A stretch of 64,000 nt of DNA from Ancylobacter aquaticus (GTDB lineage: Bacteria; Pseudomonadota; Alphaproteobacteria; Rhizobiales; Xanthobacteraceae), in assembly GCF_004339465.1 (NCBI RefSeq), contig NZ_SMFY01000002.1:124001-188000 (forward strand), in the 5' to 3' direction. Under the pieces are notes generated by a model, which searched no databases, was not told the DNA's origin, and saw nothing but the letters and a program-made list of their open reading frames with translations. The translations under genes and the position numbers were made by a program. Below are positions 42,871 through 50,931 of the stretch, piece by piece. Every line of letters begins with the position of its first letter. Within the stretch, counting starts at the first letter, position 1.

Positions 42871-43787
42871 CCCCGTATCGTCGCCGCGATGGCGTCGAGC
42901 CAGCGGTCGGGCTGCGCGTCTGCCCGGCGCGTCAGCCGGTAGACAGGCACGTCATTGGCGATCAGGGCGCGCGCCTGGAACAACGTTTCGGCACGCCCCA
43001 GCGCGTGCCCGACCTGCAGCCGGAACGTCTCGGCCTCCAGCGCGGCCATGATGTCGAGCGGCGCCGCCAGCCGCTGGATACCTTCTCCCTCACCAGAACC
43101 AGCGCGGCGAAGGAGGAAGATCGCCCGCAGCGGGAGGGGCTCGCGCACGCCGGCGTGAGGCGCGCGAAAATGGAATTTCTCCTGTCCGCGCCGGTTGCGC
43201 TCCAACCCTTCCGGCGACAGCGCCGCATCTTCCATGGTGTCGCGCCAGAGCTTCAGCCGGGGGAAGCAAGGACGCACCCGGGGCGGCTCGCACGTCTCGA
43301 TCACGCAGATATCGTCGGAGACCACCGAATGGCCGTGTTGGGCGAACCGCAGCGCGAGGGTGGACTTGCCCATGCCCGACGGACCGCAAAAGGCGACCGC
43401 GCCACCGTCGATCGCCACACTGGACGCGTGCAGCGGCAGCAGGGCGCGTTGATGGCACACCATGCCGAGCACCGAGCCGAGCAGGAAAAGCCGAATCTCG
43501 GCCTCGCTCGCCTCGGGCTGCGGGGCAATGGTGATGCCGCCCGACGGCCGCACGAGGAACCGCCCTACCATCGGCACCTGCAGCAAACCTGCGCCGGTAC
43601 CGTCGATCTGCAAGAGCGGGCTGATTTCCCGCCCCTCGGGCAGGCGTTCGTCAACCTCGCCGAGCCGGACGACGAGGTCGGGAATCCTGTCGTCGCCCTG
43701 CCAGTCGAGGAGCTCGGGCAGCGCAATGTCGGAGCGGATGCGCCAGCCGCAGAGTAGGCCGTCGGTCATGGGCACCGCCGCTGTCAC
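42867..43787 (-). CDS. HPr kinase-related protein (RiPP tailoring kinase candidate)
   Basis: A 306-aa protein resembling the catalytic core of HPr kinase/phosphorylase. GPSGMGKST at 135-143 is Walker A, VVSDDICV near 155-162 matches the following conserved Asp-Asp element, and LLPLHASSVAI precedes them as in HprK-related kinases. HprK-like enzymes in lasso clusters phosphorylate the C-terminal Ser of the precursor; the precursor candidate here ends in Ser. It overlaps both neighbours by 4 bp. A role in the phosphotransferase system is unlikely given the absence of ptsH. Confidence 0.85.
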   Translation of the reverse strand: MTAAVPMTDGLLCGWRIRSDIALPELLDWQGDDRIPDLVVRLGEVDERLPEGREISPLLQIDGTGAGLLQVPMVGRFLVRPSGGITIAPQPEASEAEIRLFLLGSVLGMVCHQRALLPLHASSVAIDGGAVAFCGPSGMGKSTLALRFAQHGHSVVSDDICVIETCEPPRVRPCFPRLKLWRDTMEDAALSPEGLERNRRGQEKFHFRAPHAGVREPLPLRAIFLLRRAGSGEGEGIQRLAAPLDIMAALEAETFRLQVGHALGRAETLFQARALIANDVPVYRLTRRADAQPDRWLDAIAATIRG

Positions 43788-44065
43788 GCGCGAATTTCGA
43801 TGAGCTTCCGGGCGTCGAGCAGGGCCAGAAAGGCAAGCACCTCCGCTTCGATGCGCGCCGCCTCGCCCTCATATTCGGCCTTGAGCGAACAGCAGAGGTC
43901 GCTGACCCGGACGGGCTGCTCCAGACGCTGCCAGATGCTGGTGGCTATGCCGTTCAGCCCGAAATAAAGGCCCTGCTCGACATCGAGCAGAACCCGCGTG
44001 TCACCGATGGCGGCCTCAAGCGGATGAGGCCGCCGAACGATCTCGGAGCTGGATGAAAGGGCCAT
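43784..44065 (-). CDS. PqqD-like RiPP recognition element protein
   Basis: A 93-aa protein of the PqqD family, a winged helix that binds leader peptides. Key features: ALSSSSEIVRRPHPLEAAIGD at the N-terminus, LLDVEQGLYFGLNGIATSIW near residue 28 with the conserved Asn-Gly/Ala-x2-Ile-Trp, then a helical C-terminus. It is the first gene of the PqqD-kinase-sulfotransferase operon. Stand-alone PqqD proteins (B1) work with a separate peptidase (B2), which I do not find here. Confidence 0.87.
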   Translation of the reverse strand: MALSSSSEIVRRPHPLEAAIGDTRVLLDVEQGLYFGLNGIATSIWQRLEQPVRVSDLCCSLKAEYEGEAARIEAEVLAFLALLDARKLIEIRA

Positions 44066-44193
44066 GGATCACGCGTGAGTTGTCACCATTGCCTCTACAC
44101 CTAGCCCGGCAAGGTGGTATCGTCCAGAGGATGCTACCGGGAAGCGCGTGAGGCGGCGCCGGGGAACCCGGCAAGGCAGGAGAGGGCAAGCAA

Positions 44194-44493
44194 ATGGACA
44201 TCGCCGCGTTGACCATCCAGCACTTTGCGCCGCGCGTCGGCGAGAGTTTCGCGGTTGAGACCGGCCAACCCGGGCCGTTGCGGATTGTGCTGCGGGAAGC
44301 CGCGGTGCTCTCCGCGCGCGGCCGGCCGGACGGGCGCGACGGTTTCCAGCTGCTGTTTGAAGGCGAGGGGCCTTATTGCCTGGCCCAGCTCACCCACCGC
44401 TTGCACCATGACGCGCTGGGGGAGCTGGAAATGTTCCTCGTGCCCATAGCCGGCGATGGGAACCGCTTCACCTACCAAGCGATCTTCAGCTGA
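44194..44493 (+). CDS. DUF6916-like small protein
   Basis: A 99-aa protein with no signal peptide or membrane segment: FAPRVGESFAVETGQPGPL near residue 11, FQLLFEGEGPYCLAQLTHRL in the middle and ELEMFLVPIAGDGNRFTYQA at the C-terminus. This pattern matches a small beta-rich family often encoded next to tail-collar (MdpB-like) genes. A clear AGGAGAGGG precedes the ATG. It is divergent from pqqD, so the tail-collar and RiPP-like genes are interleaved. Confidence 0.7.
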   Translation: MDIAALTIQHFAPRVGESFAVETGQPGPLRIVLREAAVLSARGRPDGRDGFQLLFEGEGPYCLAQLTHRLHHDALGELEMFLVPIAGDGNRFTYQAIFS

Positions 44494-44506
44494 GGCGCCG
44501 CGCCGA

Positions 44507-44911
44507 TCAACCGGCTACCGCAGCCTTTTCGGGCAGGCGCGCGATCACCTTGATCTCGAAATCGAACCCGGCAAGCCAGTTCACCCCGACGGCTGTCCAT
44601 GCGGGATAGGGCGCCGCTGGGAAGGCCTGCGCCTTGGCCGCCAGGACCGTGTCGAACTGATTCTCGGGATCGGTATGGAAGGTCGTCACCTCGATAACGT
44701 CATCGAAGGTGCAGCCGGCAGCGGCGAGGGTCGCCCGCAGATTGGCGAAGGCCTGCTCGACTTGGCGGGCGAACTCGGGCTCGCGGCTGCCATCCGGGCG
44801 GCTGCCCACCTGTCCCGATACGAACAGCAGGTCCCCCGAGCGAATGGCGGCGGAATAGCCATGGGTCTCATAGAGTGCGTGCCTGCCGGCAGGGAAAACG
44901 GCGTCGCGCAT
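44507..44911 (-). CDS. RidA-family (YjgF/YER057c/UK114) protein
   Basis: A 134-aa RidA-fold protein. LLFVSGQVGSRPDGS near residue 37, FANLRATLAAAGCTFDDVIEVTTF near 66 and the C-terminal FEIKVIARL are typical. True RidA enzymes hydrolyse 2-aminoacrylate and need an Arg near position 105; the corresponding region here (AWTAVGVNWLAG) lacks it, so this belongs to a paralogous Rid subgroup. The ATG at 44911 has GAGG upstream and removes 30 non-family residues of the longer frame. It is divergent from a TetR gene across two shared palindromes. Confidence 0.85.
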   Translation of the reverse strand: MRDAVFPAGRHALYETHGYSAAIRSGDLLFVSGQVGSRPDGSREPEFARQVEQAFANLRATLAAAGCTFDDVIEVTTFHTDPENQFDTVLAAKAQAFPAAPYPAWTAVGVNWLAGFDFEIKVIARLPEKAAVAG

Positions 44912-44972
44912 GATCGCATCCTCAAGGTTGAGAAGGCCGCCACCGGCGTTCCCGATGGCGACTTCTTCTGAT

Positions 44973-44985
44973 ATACGTTTCGTAT
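44973..44985. promoter_or_regulatory. TetR operator candidate, half 1
   Basis: ATACG-TTT-CGTAT is an inverted repeat in the 142-bp gap between the RidA and TetR genes, 27 bp centre-to-centre from a second copy of the same arms. The shared ATACG/CGTAT arms mark both as sites for the adjacent TetR protein. Confidence 0.6.
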
Positions 44986-44998
44986 GTGAGAGTGCTGG

Positions 44999-45013
44999 CA
45001 TACGTCGCGTATG
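44999..45013. promoter_or_regulatory. TetR operator candidate, half 2
   Basis: CATACG-TCG-CGTATG is a perfect inverted repeat with the same arms as the site at 44973. It lies about 40 bp before the TetR start and about 88 bp before the RidA start, suiting autorepression plus control of the divergent gene. Confidence 0.65.
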
Positions 45014-45053
45014 TCAATGGGCGCGTGTGCCAATGAGGGAATGAGAGCGCGAA

Positions 45054-45650
45054 ATGGCCGTGGGACGACGGGCGGAAAAGATGGAGGCGACGCGCGCCAG
45101 ACTGGTCGCGGCGGCGCGCAAGGCCTTCGCCGAAAAGGGCTATGCCGACGCCTCGATGGATGATCTGACGGCGGCGGCAGGGCTGACGCGCGGCGCGCTC
45201 TATCATAATTTCGGCGACAAGCGGGGGCTTCTGGCGGCGGTGGTGCACCAGATTGATGCTGAAATGGCGGCCCGCGCGCAGGCGATCGCTTCCGACGCCA
45301 CCACGCCATGGGAGGCGCTTCTCGCCGAGGGGGCGGCTTACATCGAGATGGCGCTGGAGCCGGAGGTGCAGCGAATCGTGCTGCGCGACGGTCCCGCCGT
45401 GCTCGGCGACCCCTCGCAATGGCCGAGCCAGAATGCCTGCCTGGAGACGACGCGACGGACAGTGGAAAGGCTGATCACCGGGAAGGTGCTGAAGCCGGTG
45501 GACCCGGAAGCGGCGGCCTGGCTGATCAATGGCGCGGCACTGAACGCGGCGCTGTGGATCGCCGCGAGCCCTACGCCGGAGAACGCGCTACCCAAGGCGA
45601 TCGAGGCGTTTCGCTGCCTGGCGCAGGGGCTTCTGGAAACGCCGGGCTGA
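45054..45650 (+). CDS. TetR/AcrR-family transcriptional regulator
   Basis: A 198-aa protein with a TetR-type N-terminal domain: ARKAFAEKGYADASMDDLTAAAGLTRGALYHNFGDKRGL, about residues 18-58, with the recognition helix in the second half. The C-terminal domain (70-195) is helical and of unknown ligand. It is divergent from the RidA-family gene, and twin palindromes lie between them, so it very likely represses that gene and itself. Confidence 0.9.
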   Translation: MAVGRRAEKMEATRARLVAAARKAFAEKGYADASMDDLTAAAGLTRGALYHNFGDKRGLLAAVVHQIDAEMAARAQAIASDATTPWEALLAEGAAYIEMALEPEVQRIVLRDGPAVLGDPSQWPSQNACLETTRRTVERLITGKVLKPVDPEAAAWLINGAALNAALWIAASPTPENALPKAIEAFRCLAQGLLETPG

Positions 45651-45678
45651 ACAGGCCCGGCTGTTATCTCGCCCGCGG

Positions 45679-45891
45679 CTACTTCGCGGGTCGCTCCCCG
45701 GCTTCCTCGTCGAGCATCGACTCGACGGCGCCGATGGCGACTTCGAGACTGGCGATCTTCTGGATCGTCTTGTCCGAGGGAAGGGCATTGATCTCGGCGG
45801 CGATGGAAATCAGATCGCGCTGCTCGGTCAGTAGCCGGTTTCGGAGAGTCTTGAGCTTCAGGGTCATGAAATCGTTCGGGTCAGCAGGCAT
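45679..45891 (-). CDS. Small uncharacterised helical protein
   Basis: A 70-aa protein: LKLKTLRNRLLTEQRDLISIAAEINALPSD followed by a second helix (IASLEVAIGAVESMLDEE). It looks like a short coiled coil with Lys/Arg at the first half and acids at the C-terminus. It lies 18 bp after the basic 75-aa gene on the same strand, so they are probably co-transcribed. No family recognised. Confidence 0.6.
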   Translation of the reverse strand: MPADPNDFMTLKLKTLRNRLLTEQRDLISIAAEINALPSDKTIQKIASLEVAIGAVESMLDEEAGERPAK

Positions 45892-45909
45892 GACAGCTTT
45901 CGCGGGAGA

Positions 45910-46137
45910 CTAGCGCTTGACGGCGCGGCGGGTGGGCTTGGGTGCCGCAGTGGCGGCGAGGCTGCGCTCGGCGGCCTCCTTGGCCAGCCGCGCCTCCCGC
46001 AGGCGGGCGATCTTGGCTTCGCGGGCCACCGATTCGTGCTCGATCATCGACATGGCGATCCGGGAGACCGAATCGGCCTTGCTCTCCGATTGAGACAGCT
46101 TCGGCTTGAAGGGTGTCTCCTGCGCTCGTTTGGGCAT
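45910..46137 (-). CDS. Small basic uncharacterised protein
   Basis: A 75-aa Lys/Arg/Ala-rich protein: MPKRAQETPFKPKLSQSESK at the N-terminus, a long charged helix from about residue 28 to 60 and a PTRRAVKR tail. GAAGGGAAG lies 6-7 nt before the ATG at 46137; a longer frame to 46230 is disfavoured. The composition suggests nucleic-acid binding, but no family was recognised. Confidence 0.6.
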   Translation of the reverse strand: MPKRAQETPFKPKLSQSESKADSVSRIAMSMIEHESVAREAKIARLREARLAKEAAERSLAATAAPKPTRRAVKR

Positions 46138-46160
46138 ACTGAACTTCCCTTCGTAAACGC

Positions 46161-46186
46161 AAAAAAGGCCGGGTTTCCCCGGCCTT
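46161..46186 (-). terminator. Intrinsic terminator of the cold-shock gene
   Basis: On the minus strand a 9-bp stem (AAGGCCGGG / CCCGGCCTT, 4-nt loop) runs into a run of six T. It lies about 60 bp downstream of the cold-shock gene stop and is the clearest intrinsic terminator in the window. Confidence 0.85.
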
Positions 46187-46248
46187 CCCACTACTGCCTC
46201 AACGGTCGTTGCCAGTACATCCGTGGTCAAAGACCGGAAGCAATGTTG

Positions 46249-46458
46249 TCACGCAGCCTTGAGGCTACCGGCCGAGCTCTTGCCGCTACGGCGGTCGGTC
46301 TCGAGCTCGTAGGACACCTTCTGGCCTTCGTTCAGGCCCATCAGGCCCGCGCGCTCAACCGCAGAGATGTGAACGAACACGTCCGGCCCGCCATTGTCCG
46401 GCTGAATGAAGCCGAAGCCCTTCTGACCATTGAACCACTTCACAGTACCTGTCGCCAT
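46249..46458 (-). CDS. Cold-shock protein (CspA family)
   Basis: A 69-aa single cold-shock domain: [20 protein letters not shown] near residue 4 is RNP1 and DVFVHISAV near 26 is RNP2, both with the aromatic residues that stack on RNA bases. The C-terminus is short and slightly basic. Function: single-stranded RNA/DNA chaperone. The 185-bp upstream gap probably carries its long regulatory leader; I see no further element there. A terminator follows at 46161. Confidence 0.95.
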   Translation of the reverse strand: MATGTVKWFNGQKGFGFIQPDNGGPDVFVHISAVERAGLMGLNEGQKVSYELETDRRSGKSSAGSLKAA

Positions 46459-46643
46459 GACTAAATCCTTTCAGTCGACATAGAGATCTGATCACCCACA
46501 TTTACGCAGGCATCACGTTGACATCGATTTGAGAGGAAGTTCGCTACGGCGCAAGTGTGCGCAAAACAAAGTTCAACGTCCAAGATCGATGCCTTTATCG
46601 TACAGAGGATGTGGTGTTCTCACAACCCCTGCAAGATTTATTT

Positions 46644-46925
46644 TTACTCGGCGGCCGGGGCGCTTGGGGCGCCGGGGCGCGGCAATCCGCGGCCGATCAG
46701 CGGCTTCTTTTTCGGCGCGGCGATGAGCCCGTCACGGATAGCCTGCTTGCGCGCGGCCTTCTTGGTCCGGCGGATGGCTTCGGCGTCCTCACGATTGCGC
46801 CGTTCGGAGGGCTTCTCGTAAGAGCGACGCGCCTTCATCTCGCGGAAGATGCCTTCGCGCTGCATCTTCTTCTTCAAAACCCTCATGGCTTGTTCGACAT
46901 TGTTGTCGCGAACGAGGACCTGCAA
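46644..46925 (-). CDS. rpsU: 30S ribosomal protein S21
   Basis: A 93-aa S21: [20 protein letters not shown] at the N-terminus, [20 protein letters not shown] in the middle and a basic Ala/Pro-rich C-terminal tail. The start is most likely the TTG at 46925, which gives the usual Met-Gln-Val-Leu-Val-Arg-Asp-Asn-Asn start; GGA lies 6 nt upstream. Residues 66-93 extend beyond short S21 proteins. A non-AUG start fits low-level or conditional expression, and alphaproteobacteria often have more than one S21. Confidence 0.9.
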   Translation of the reverse strand: MQVLVRDNNVEQAMRVLKKKMQREGIFREMKARRSYEKPSERRNREDAEAIRRTKKAARKQAIRDGLIAAPKKKPLIGRGLPRPGAPSAPAAE

Positions 46926-47271
46926 TTCTTGTCCGATCACATGCAGCACGGCTGCTGGTTGGGCGGTTCGTTGGAACCGACGCGGCCGCATCTCATAAGA
47001 GCAAGACGCAGCGATGGGAAGTGCGGCCCGGCGGGACGCGACATCGTCGGAACCTACATAGCGCCATCACGCCATGGCCGACAAGCGGCGCGGTCGATTT
47101 CCGGCGGCTGCGACGAGCGAAGGCGCCGCCCGCGCAGCCGGGGGCATTCTCGCGTAGATGCGCCGCGTCAAATAAATGTGGTTTGGAAAAATAACCGGGA
47201 TCGTTCTTCCGCATGCCGCGTTGGCTGTCATTGACGTGGTGAAATGTGCGCTGGCACCCGGGGTTTTGAGT
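46926..47271. other. Intergenic region between rpsU and receiver gene
   Basis: 346 bp without a convincing gene. It must carry the rpsU promoter on the minus strand and the receiver gene promoter on the plus strand. An AT-rich stretch lies at about 47167-47196. GGATC-N16-CGTT at 47198-47222 resembles the GGAAC-N16/17-CGTT pattern of EcfG-type general stress promoters with one mismatch. Confidence 0.4.
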
Positions 47272-47640
47272 ATGCCAATCGCAGTGCTGGTGGTCGAAGA
47301 CGAAGCGCTGGTGCGCTTCGACATCGCCGACTACCTTGCCGAACAAGGCTTCGAGGTGCATGAGGCGGCAAGTGCCGATCAGGCGCTGAAGATCCTTGAA
47401 GCCATCCCGGAAATCCGGCTGCTGTTCACCGATATCGACATGCCCGGCAGCATGGACGGGCTGAAGTTGTCGGCAGCGGTGCGCAAGCGCTGGCCGCCGG
47501 TGCAGATCATCGTCACGTCCGGCAACAGGATCGCCGCGACGGCCGAACTCCCCCCTGGCAGCCTGTTCTTTTCCAAGCCCTACACGCCCGCCGACATCGC
47601 CCGCTCCATGCAAGGGCTGCTGGCCTCCGGAAGCACCTGA
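47272..47640 (+). CDS. Stand-alone response regulator receiver protein
   Basis: A 122-aa CheY-like domain: VLVVEDEALVRFDI with the acidic pocket near residue 9, the phospho-acceptor Asp in LFTDIDMPGSMDGL near 55, a Thr-Ser in IVTSGN near 83 and the conserved Lys in FFSKPYTPADI near 105. No output domain. The partner kinase is not in the window. It starts at the ATG at 47272; the ribosome site is weak. Confidence 0.88.
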   Translation: MPIAVLVVEDEALVRFDIADYLAEQGFEVHEAASADQALKILEAIPEIRLLFTDIDMPGSMDGLKLSAAVRKRWPPVQIIVTSGNRIAATAELPPGSLFFSKPYTPADIARSMQGLLASGST

Positions 47641-47688
47641 CGGACCGGGTGCGCTCCGGCATCTGGGGGGTGGGCGCTACCCAACATC

Positions 47689-47718
47689 TTGACGTCGGTA
47701 CATGTGCGTTGCCTATAT
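47689..47718 (+). promoter_or_regulatory. Promoter candidate for the riboswitch-nrdAB transcript
   Basis: TTGACG-N18-CTATAT lies just upstream of the riboswitch (TATATG with one more base of spacing is an equivalent reading). Position relative to the RNA element, whose conserved part begins about 10 nt later, supports it. Confidence 0.5.
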
Positions 47719-47727
47719 GTAGGCGTT

Positions 47728-47910
47728 ACGGTCCTTTGAGTCGCGAGACGAGAAGGCTAAGAGGGAAGCCGGTGAGCCTTTCGGGGCAAGGCCGGCGCTG
47801 CCCCCGCAACTGTCAGCGGCGAGCCTGTCGTCCATACCGAGTCACTGAGGCTATGCGCCTCGGGAAGGCCGGGCGAAAGGCGTTGACCCGCGAGCCAGGA
47901 GACCTGCCGT
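47728..47910 (+). promoter_or_regulatory. Cobalamin (B12) riboswitch
   Basis: The whole conserved core is visible in order: GGGAAGCCGGTGAGCC, then CTGCCCCCGCAACTGT, then AGTCACTG, then GGGAAGGC, GACCC and finally GAGCCAGGAGACCTGCC. This is the adenosylcobalamin-binding fold. It lies about 125 nt before nrdA on the same strand. The downstream GC-rich segment (47925-48015) probably holds the expression platform. With B12 present, expression of the class Ia reductase should fall. Confidence 0.95.
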
Positions 47911-48034
47911 AGCAACATAATCGTCCCTGGGCGGGGTGTCCCGGTGGTGCGTTCGCGCGTCCGCCGGCTCAATGCGCCGTTGCCCGCGCCTGCGTCCGCT
48001 CGGCCTTTGCCCCCAAAGAATGTGGGGTTCGCCG

Positions 48035-50908
48035 ATGTATCCTTCTCTCGACGCCAAGCATCCGCCCGGCCATGAGCCGGTTTCCGCTGCGCCGGCGGCC
48101 GCCCCGTCCAGCACGCCCGGCTATCAGCTCATCCGTCGCAACGGCGCGGTGACGCTATTCGATGCGTCCAAGATCGTGGTGGCGCTGACCAAGGCGTTTC
48201 TCGCGGTCGAGGGTTCTTCCGCCGCTGCCTCCCGACGCGTGCACGACATCGTGGCCGAATTGACCGACCAGATTGTCGCCGGCCTCACCCGCCGCGCAGA
48301 TGTGGGGCGCACCTTCCATATCGAGGACGTGCAGGACCAGGTCGAGCTCGCCCTGATGCGCGGCGAACACCACAAGGTGGCGCGCGCCTATGTGATCTAT
48401 CGCGCGGAACGTGCCCGCGAGCGGGCTGCGGCGGCCTCCACCGCGCTTCCCGCTGCGACTGCGGCGCTGTCGATGACCACAGCCGATGGGGTCCGAGTGC
48501 CGCTCGACGCCGCCCGGCTGGAGGCGGTGCTGGCGGAGGCGACCGAGGGGCTTGCCGATGTCTCCGCCGCCGCCATCCTCCTCGAGACCCGCCGCAATCT
48601 CTATGACGGCATCAGCGTCGAGGAGCTGGGCCTCGCCCCGATTCTCGCGGCCCGCACTTTGATCGAGACCGAGCCGAATTACGCCAGGGTGTCCGCCCGG
48701 CTGCTCGGCGACAAGCTGCGCCGCGAAGCGCTGAGCTTCCTCGACGGCCGGCCGGTGCAGGCGACGCAGACCGAGATGGCGGCGCGCTATCCCGACTATT
48801 TCCGCGCCTATCTCCAGCGCGGTATCGCCGAGGAACTGATCGACCCGGAACTCGGCGGCTTCGATCTGGCCCGCATCGCCGCCGCGCTTCTGCCCGAGCG
48901 CGACCTCCAATTCGACTATCTCGGCCTGCAGACCCTCTATGACCGCTATTTCCTGCACGCGCGCGGCAACCGCTTCGAGCTGCCCCAGGCCTTCTTCATG
49001 CGCGTCGCCATGGGGCTTGCCTTGCGCGAGGTGGACCGCGAGGCGCGGGCGATCGAGTTCTACCTTCTGCTCTCCTCCTTCGACTTCATGGCCTCGACGC
49101 CGACCCTGTTCAACGCCGGCACGCTGCGGCCGCAGCTGTCCTCCTGCTTCCTGACCACCGTGCCGGACGATCTCGACGGCATCTTCAAGGGCATCAAGGA
49201 CAACGCCCTGCTGGCGAAATATTCCGGCGGGCTCGGCAATGACTGGACGCGTGTGCGCGGCCTTGGTGCCCATATCAAGGGCACCAATGGCGAGAGCCAG
49301 GGCGTGGTGCCGTTCCTCAAGGTGGCGAACGACACCGCAATCGCCGTCAACCAGGGCGGCAAGCGCAAGGGCGCGGTCTGCGCCTATCTCGAAACCTGGC
49401 ATGTCGACATCGAGGAATTCCTCGATTTGCGCAAGAACACAGGCGACGACCGCCGCCGCACCCACGACATGAACACCGCCAACTGGGTGCCGGACCTGTT
49501 CATGGAGAGGGTGGAGGCGGACGGGCCGTGGACGCTGTTCTCGCCCGACGAGACGCCGGAGCTGCACGATCTCACCGGCCCGGCCTTCAGAGCCGCCTAT
49601 GAGGCCTATGAAGCGAAGGCCGCGCGTGGCGAAATGAAAGTGTCGCGGCAGCTGCGGGCCATCGACCTCTGGCGACGCATGTTGACCCTGCTGTTCGAGA
49701 CCGGCCACCCCTGGATCACCTTCAAGGACCCCTGCAACATTCGCTCGCCGCAGGGCCATGTTGGCGTGGTGCACTCCTCGAACCTGTGCACCGAGATCAC
49801 GCTCAACACCTCCAATGATGAAGTGGCGGTGTGCAATCTCGGCTCGGTGAATCTGCTGGCGCATGTCACGCCGGAGGGGCTCGACCGGGCGCGGCTGGCG
49901 CGCACCGTGACCACCGCGATGCGCATGCTCGACAATGTCATCGACATCAATTTCTACACCATCCCCGAGGCGCGCCGCTCCAATCTGCGGCACCGTCCGG
50001 TCGGGCTCGGCATCATGGGCTTCCAGGACGCGCTGCAGGTGCTGCGCATCCCCTATGGTTGCGACGCGGCCGTGCGTTTTGCCGATGAGAGCATGGAGGC
50101 GGTGAGCTTCCACGCGATTTCCGCCTCTTGCGACCTCGCAACGGAGCGCGGGCGCTACCCCTCCTTCGAGGGCTCGCTGTGGTCGAGGGGGGTGCTTCCC
50201 ATCGACAGCCTTGAACTGCTGAGCGCGGCGCGCGGCCGGGCGGCGTTCGACCGTTCCGCGACGCTCGACTGGGAAAGCCTGCGCCAGCGGGTGACGATCA
50301 CCGGCCTGCGCAATTCCAACACCATGGCGATCGCGCCCACCGCGACGATTTCCAACATCTGCGGCGTGTCGCAGTCGATCGAGCCGGCCTACCAGAACCT
50401 GTTCGTGAAATCGAACATGTCCGGCGACTTCACCGTGGTGAACGCGGCTCTCGTGCGCGACCTGAAGGCGCGCGGCCTGTGGGACGAGGTGATGGTGTCC
50501 GACCTCAAATATTACGACGGCAGCGTCGGGCCGATCGACCGCGTCCCGGACGACCTCAAGGCGCTCTACGCCACCGCTTTCGAGATCGACACAGCCTGGC
50601 TCATAGAGGCGGCGGCGCGCCGGCAGAAATGGATCGACCAGGCGCAGTCGCTGAACCTCTATGTCGCCAATCCGAGCGGACGCAAGCTCGACGAGACCTA
50701 TCGGCTGGCGTGGAAGCGCGGCCTGAAGACCACCTACTACCTGCGCTCGCGCTCGGCCACCCATGTCGAGAAATCGACGCTGAAGGGCACGGACGGCAAG
50801 CTCAACGCGGTCTCGGCCGTCCTCGCGGCGACGTCCATCGCGGTGCCGGAGACGGCATTCGGTCAGGCCTGCTCGATCAACGATCCCGACTGCGAAGCCT
50901 GCCAGTGA
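48035..50908 (+). CDS. nrdA: Ribonucleoside-diphosphate reductase, class Ia, alpha subunit
   Basis: A 957-aa large subunit. Residues about 25-135 are an ATP-cone ([19 protein letters not shown]), and 145-240 look like a second, degenerate cone; together they make the protein longer than many NrdA. The catalytic barrel has QLSSCFL near residue 365, the Asn-Leu-Cys-Thr-Glu loop with the radical Cys near 585, and [16 protein letters not shown] near 770. The C-terminus ends DPDCEACQ, a redox-active Cys-x2-Cys. ATG at 48035 has TGGGG upstream; 48020 is an alternative. It reduces ribonucleoside diphosphates with NrdB and is controlled by the upstream B12 riboswitch. Confidence 0.93.
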   Translation: MYPSLDAKHPPGHEPVSAAPAAAPSSTPGYQLIRRNGAVTLFDASKIVVALTKAFLAVEGSSAAASRRVHDIVAELTDQIVAGLTRRADVGRTFHIEDVQDQVELALMRGEHHKVARAYVIYRAERARERAAAASTALPAATAALSMTTADGVRVPLDAARLEAVLAEATEGLADVSAAAILLETRRNLYDGISVEELGLAPILAARTLIETEPNYARVSARLLGDKLRREALSFLDGRPVQATQTEMAARYPDYFRAYLQRGIAEELIDPELGGFDLARIAAALLPERDLQFDYLGLQTLYDRYFLHARGNRFELPQAFFMRVAMGLALREVDREARAIEFYLLLSSFDFMASTPTLFNAGTLRPQLSSCFLTTVPDDLDGIFKGIKDNALLAKYSGGLGNDWTRVRGLGAHIKGTNGESQGVVPFLKVANDTAIAVNQGGKRKGAVCAYLETWHVDIEEFLDLRKNTGDDRRRTHDMNTANWVPDLFMERVEADGPWTLFSPDETPELHDLTGPAFRAAYEAYEAKAARGEMKVSRQLRAIDLWRRMLTLLFETGHPWITFKDPCNIRSPQGHVGVVHSSNLCTEITLNTSNDEVAVCNLGSVNLLAHVTPEGLDRARLARTVTTAMRMLDNVIDINFYTIPEARRSNLRHRPVGLGIMGFQDALQVLRIPYGCDAAVRFADESMEAVSFHAISASCDLATERGRYPSFEGSLWSRGVLPIDSLELLSAARGRAAFDRSATLDWESLRQRVTITGLRNSNTMAIAPTATISNICGVSQSIEPAYQNLFVKSNMSGDFTVVNAALVRDLKARGLWDEVMVSDLKYYDGSVGPIDRVPDDLKALYATAFEIDTAWLIEAAARRQKWIDQAQSLNLYVANPSGRKLDETYRLAWKRGLKTTYYLRSRSATHVEKSTLKGTDGKLNAVSAVLAATSIAVPETAFGQACSINDPDCEACQ

Positions 50909-50931
50909 GCAGAGAACAGGGAACCAACAAC

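Noticed and set aside
37494-44493. A prophage remnant
   Set aside because: Tail-collar domains suggest phage at first sight, but there is no integrase, terminase, capsid, lysis gene or attachment repeat; the three paralogues look like the MdpB-type cellular family.
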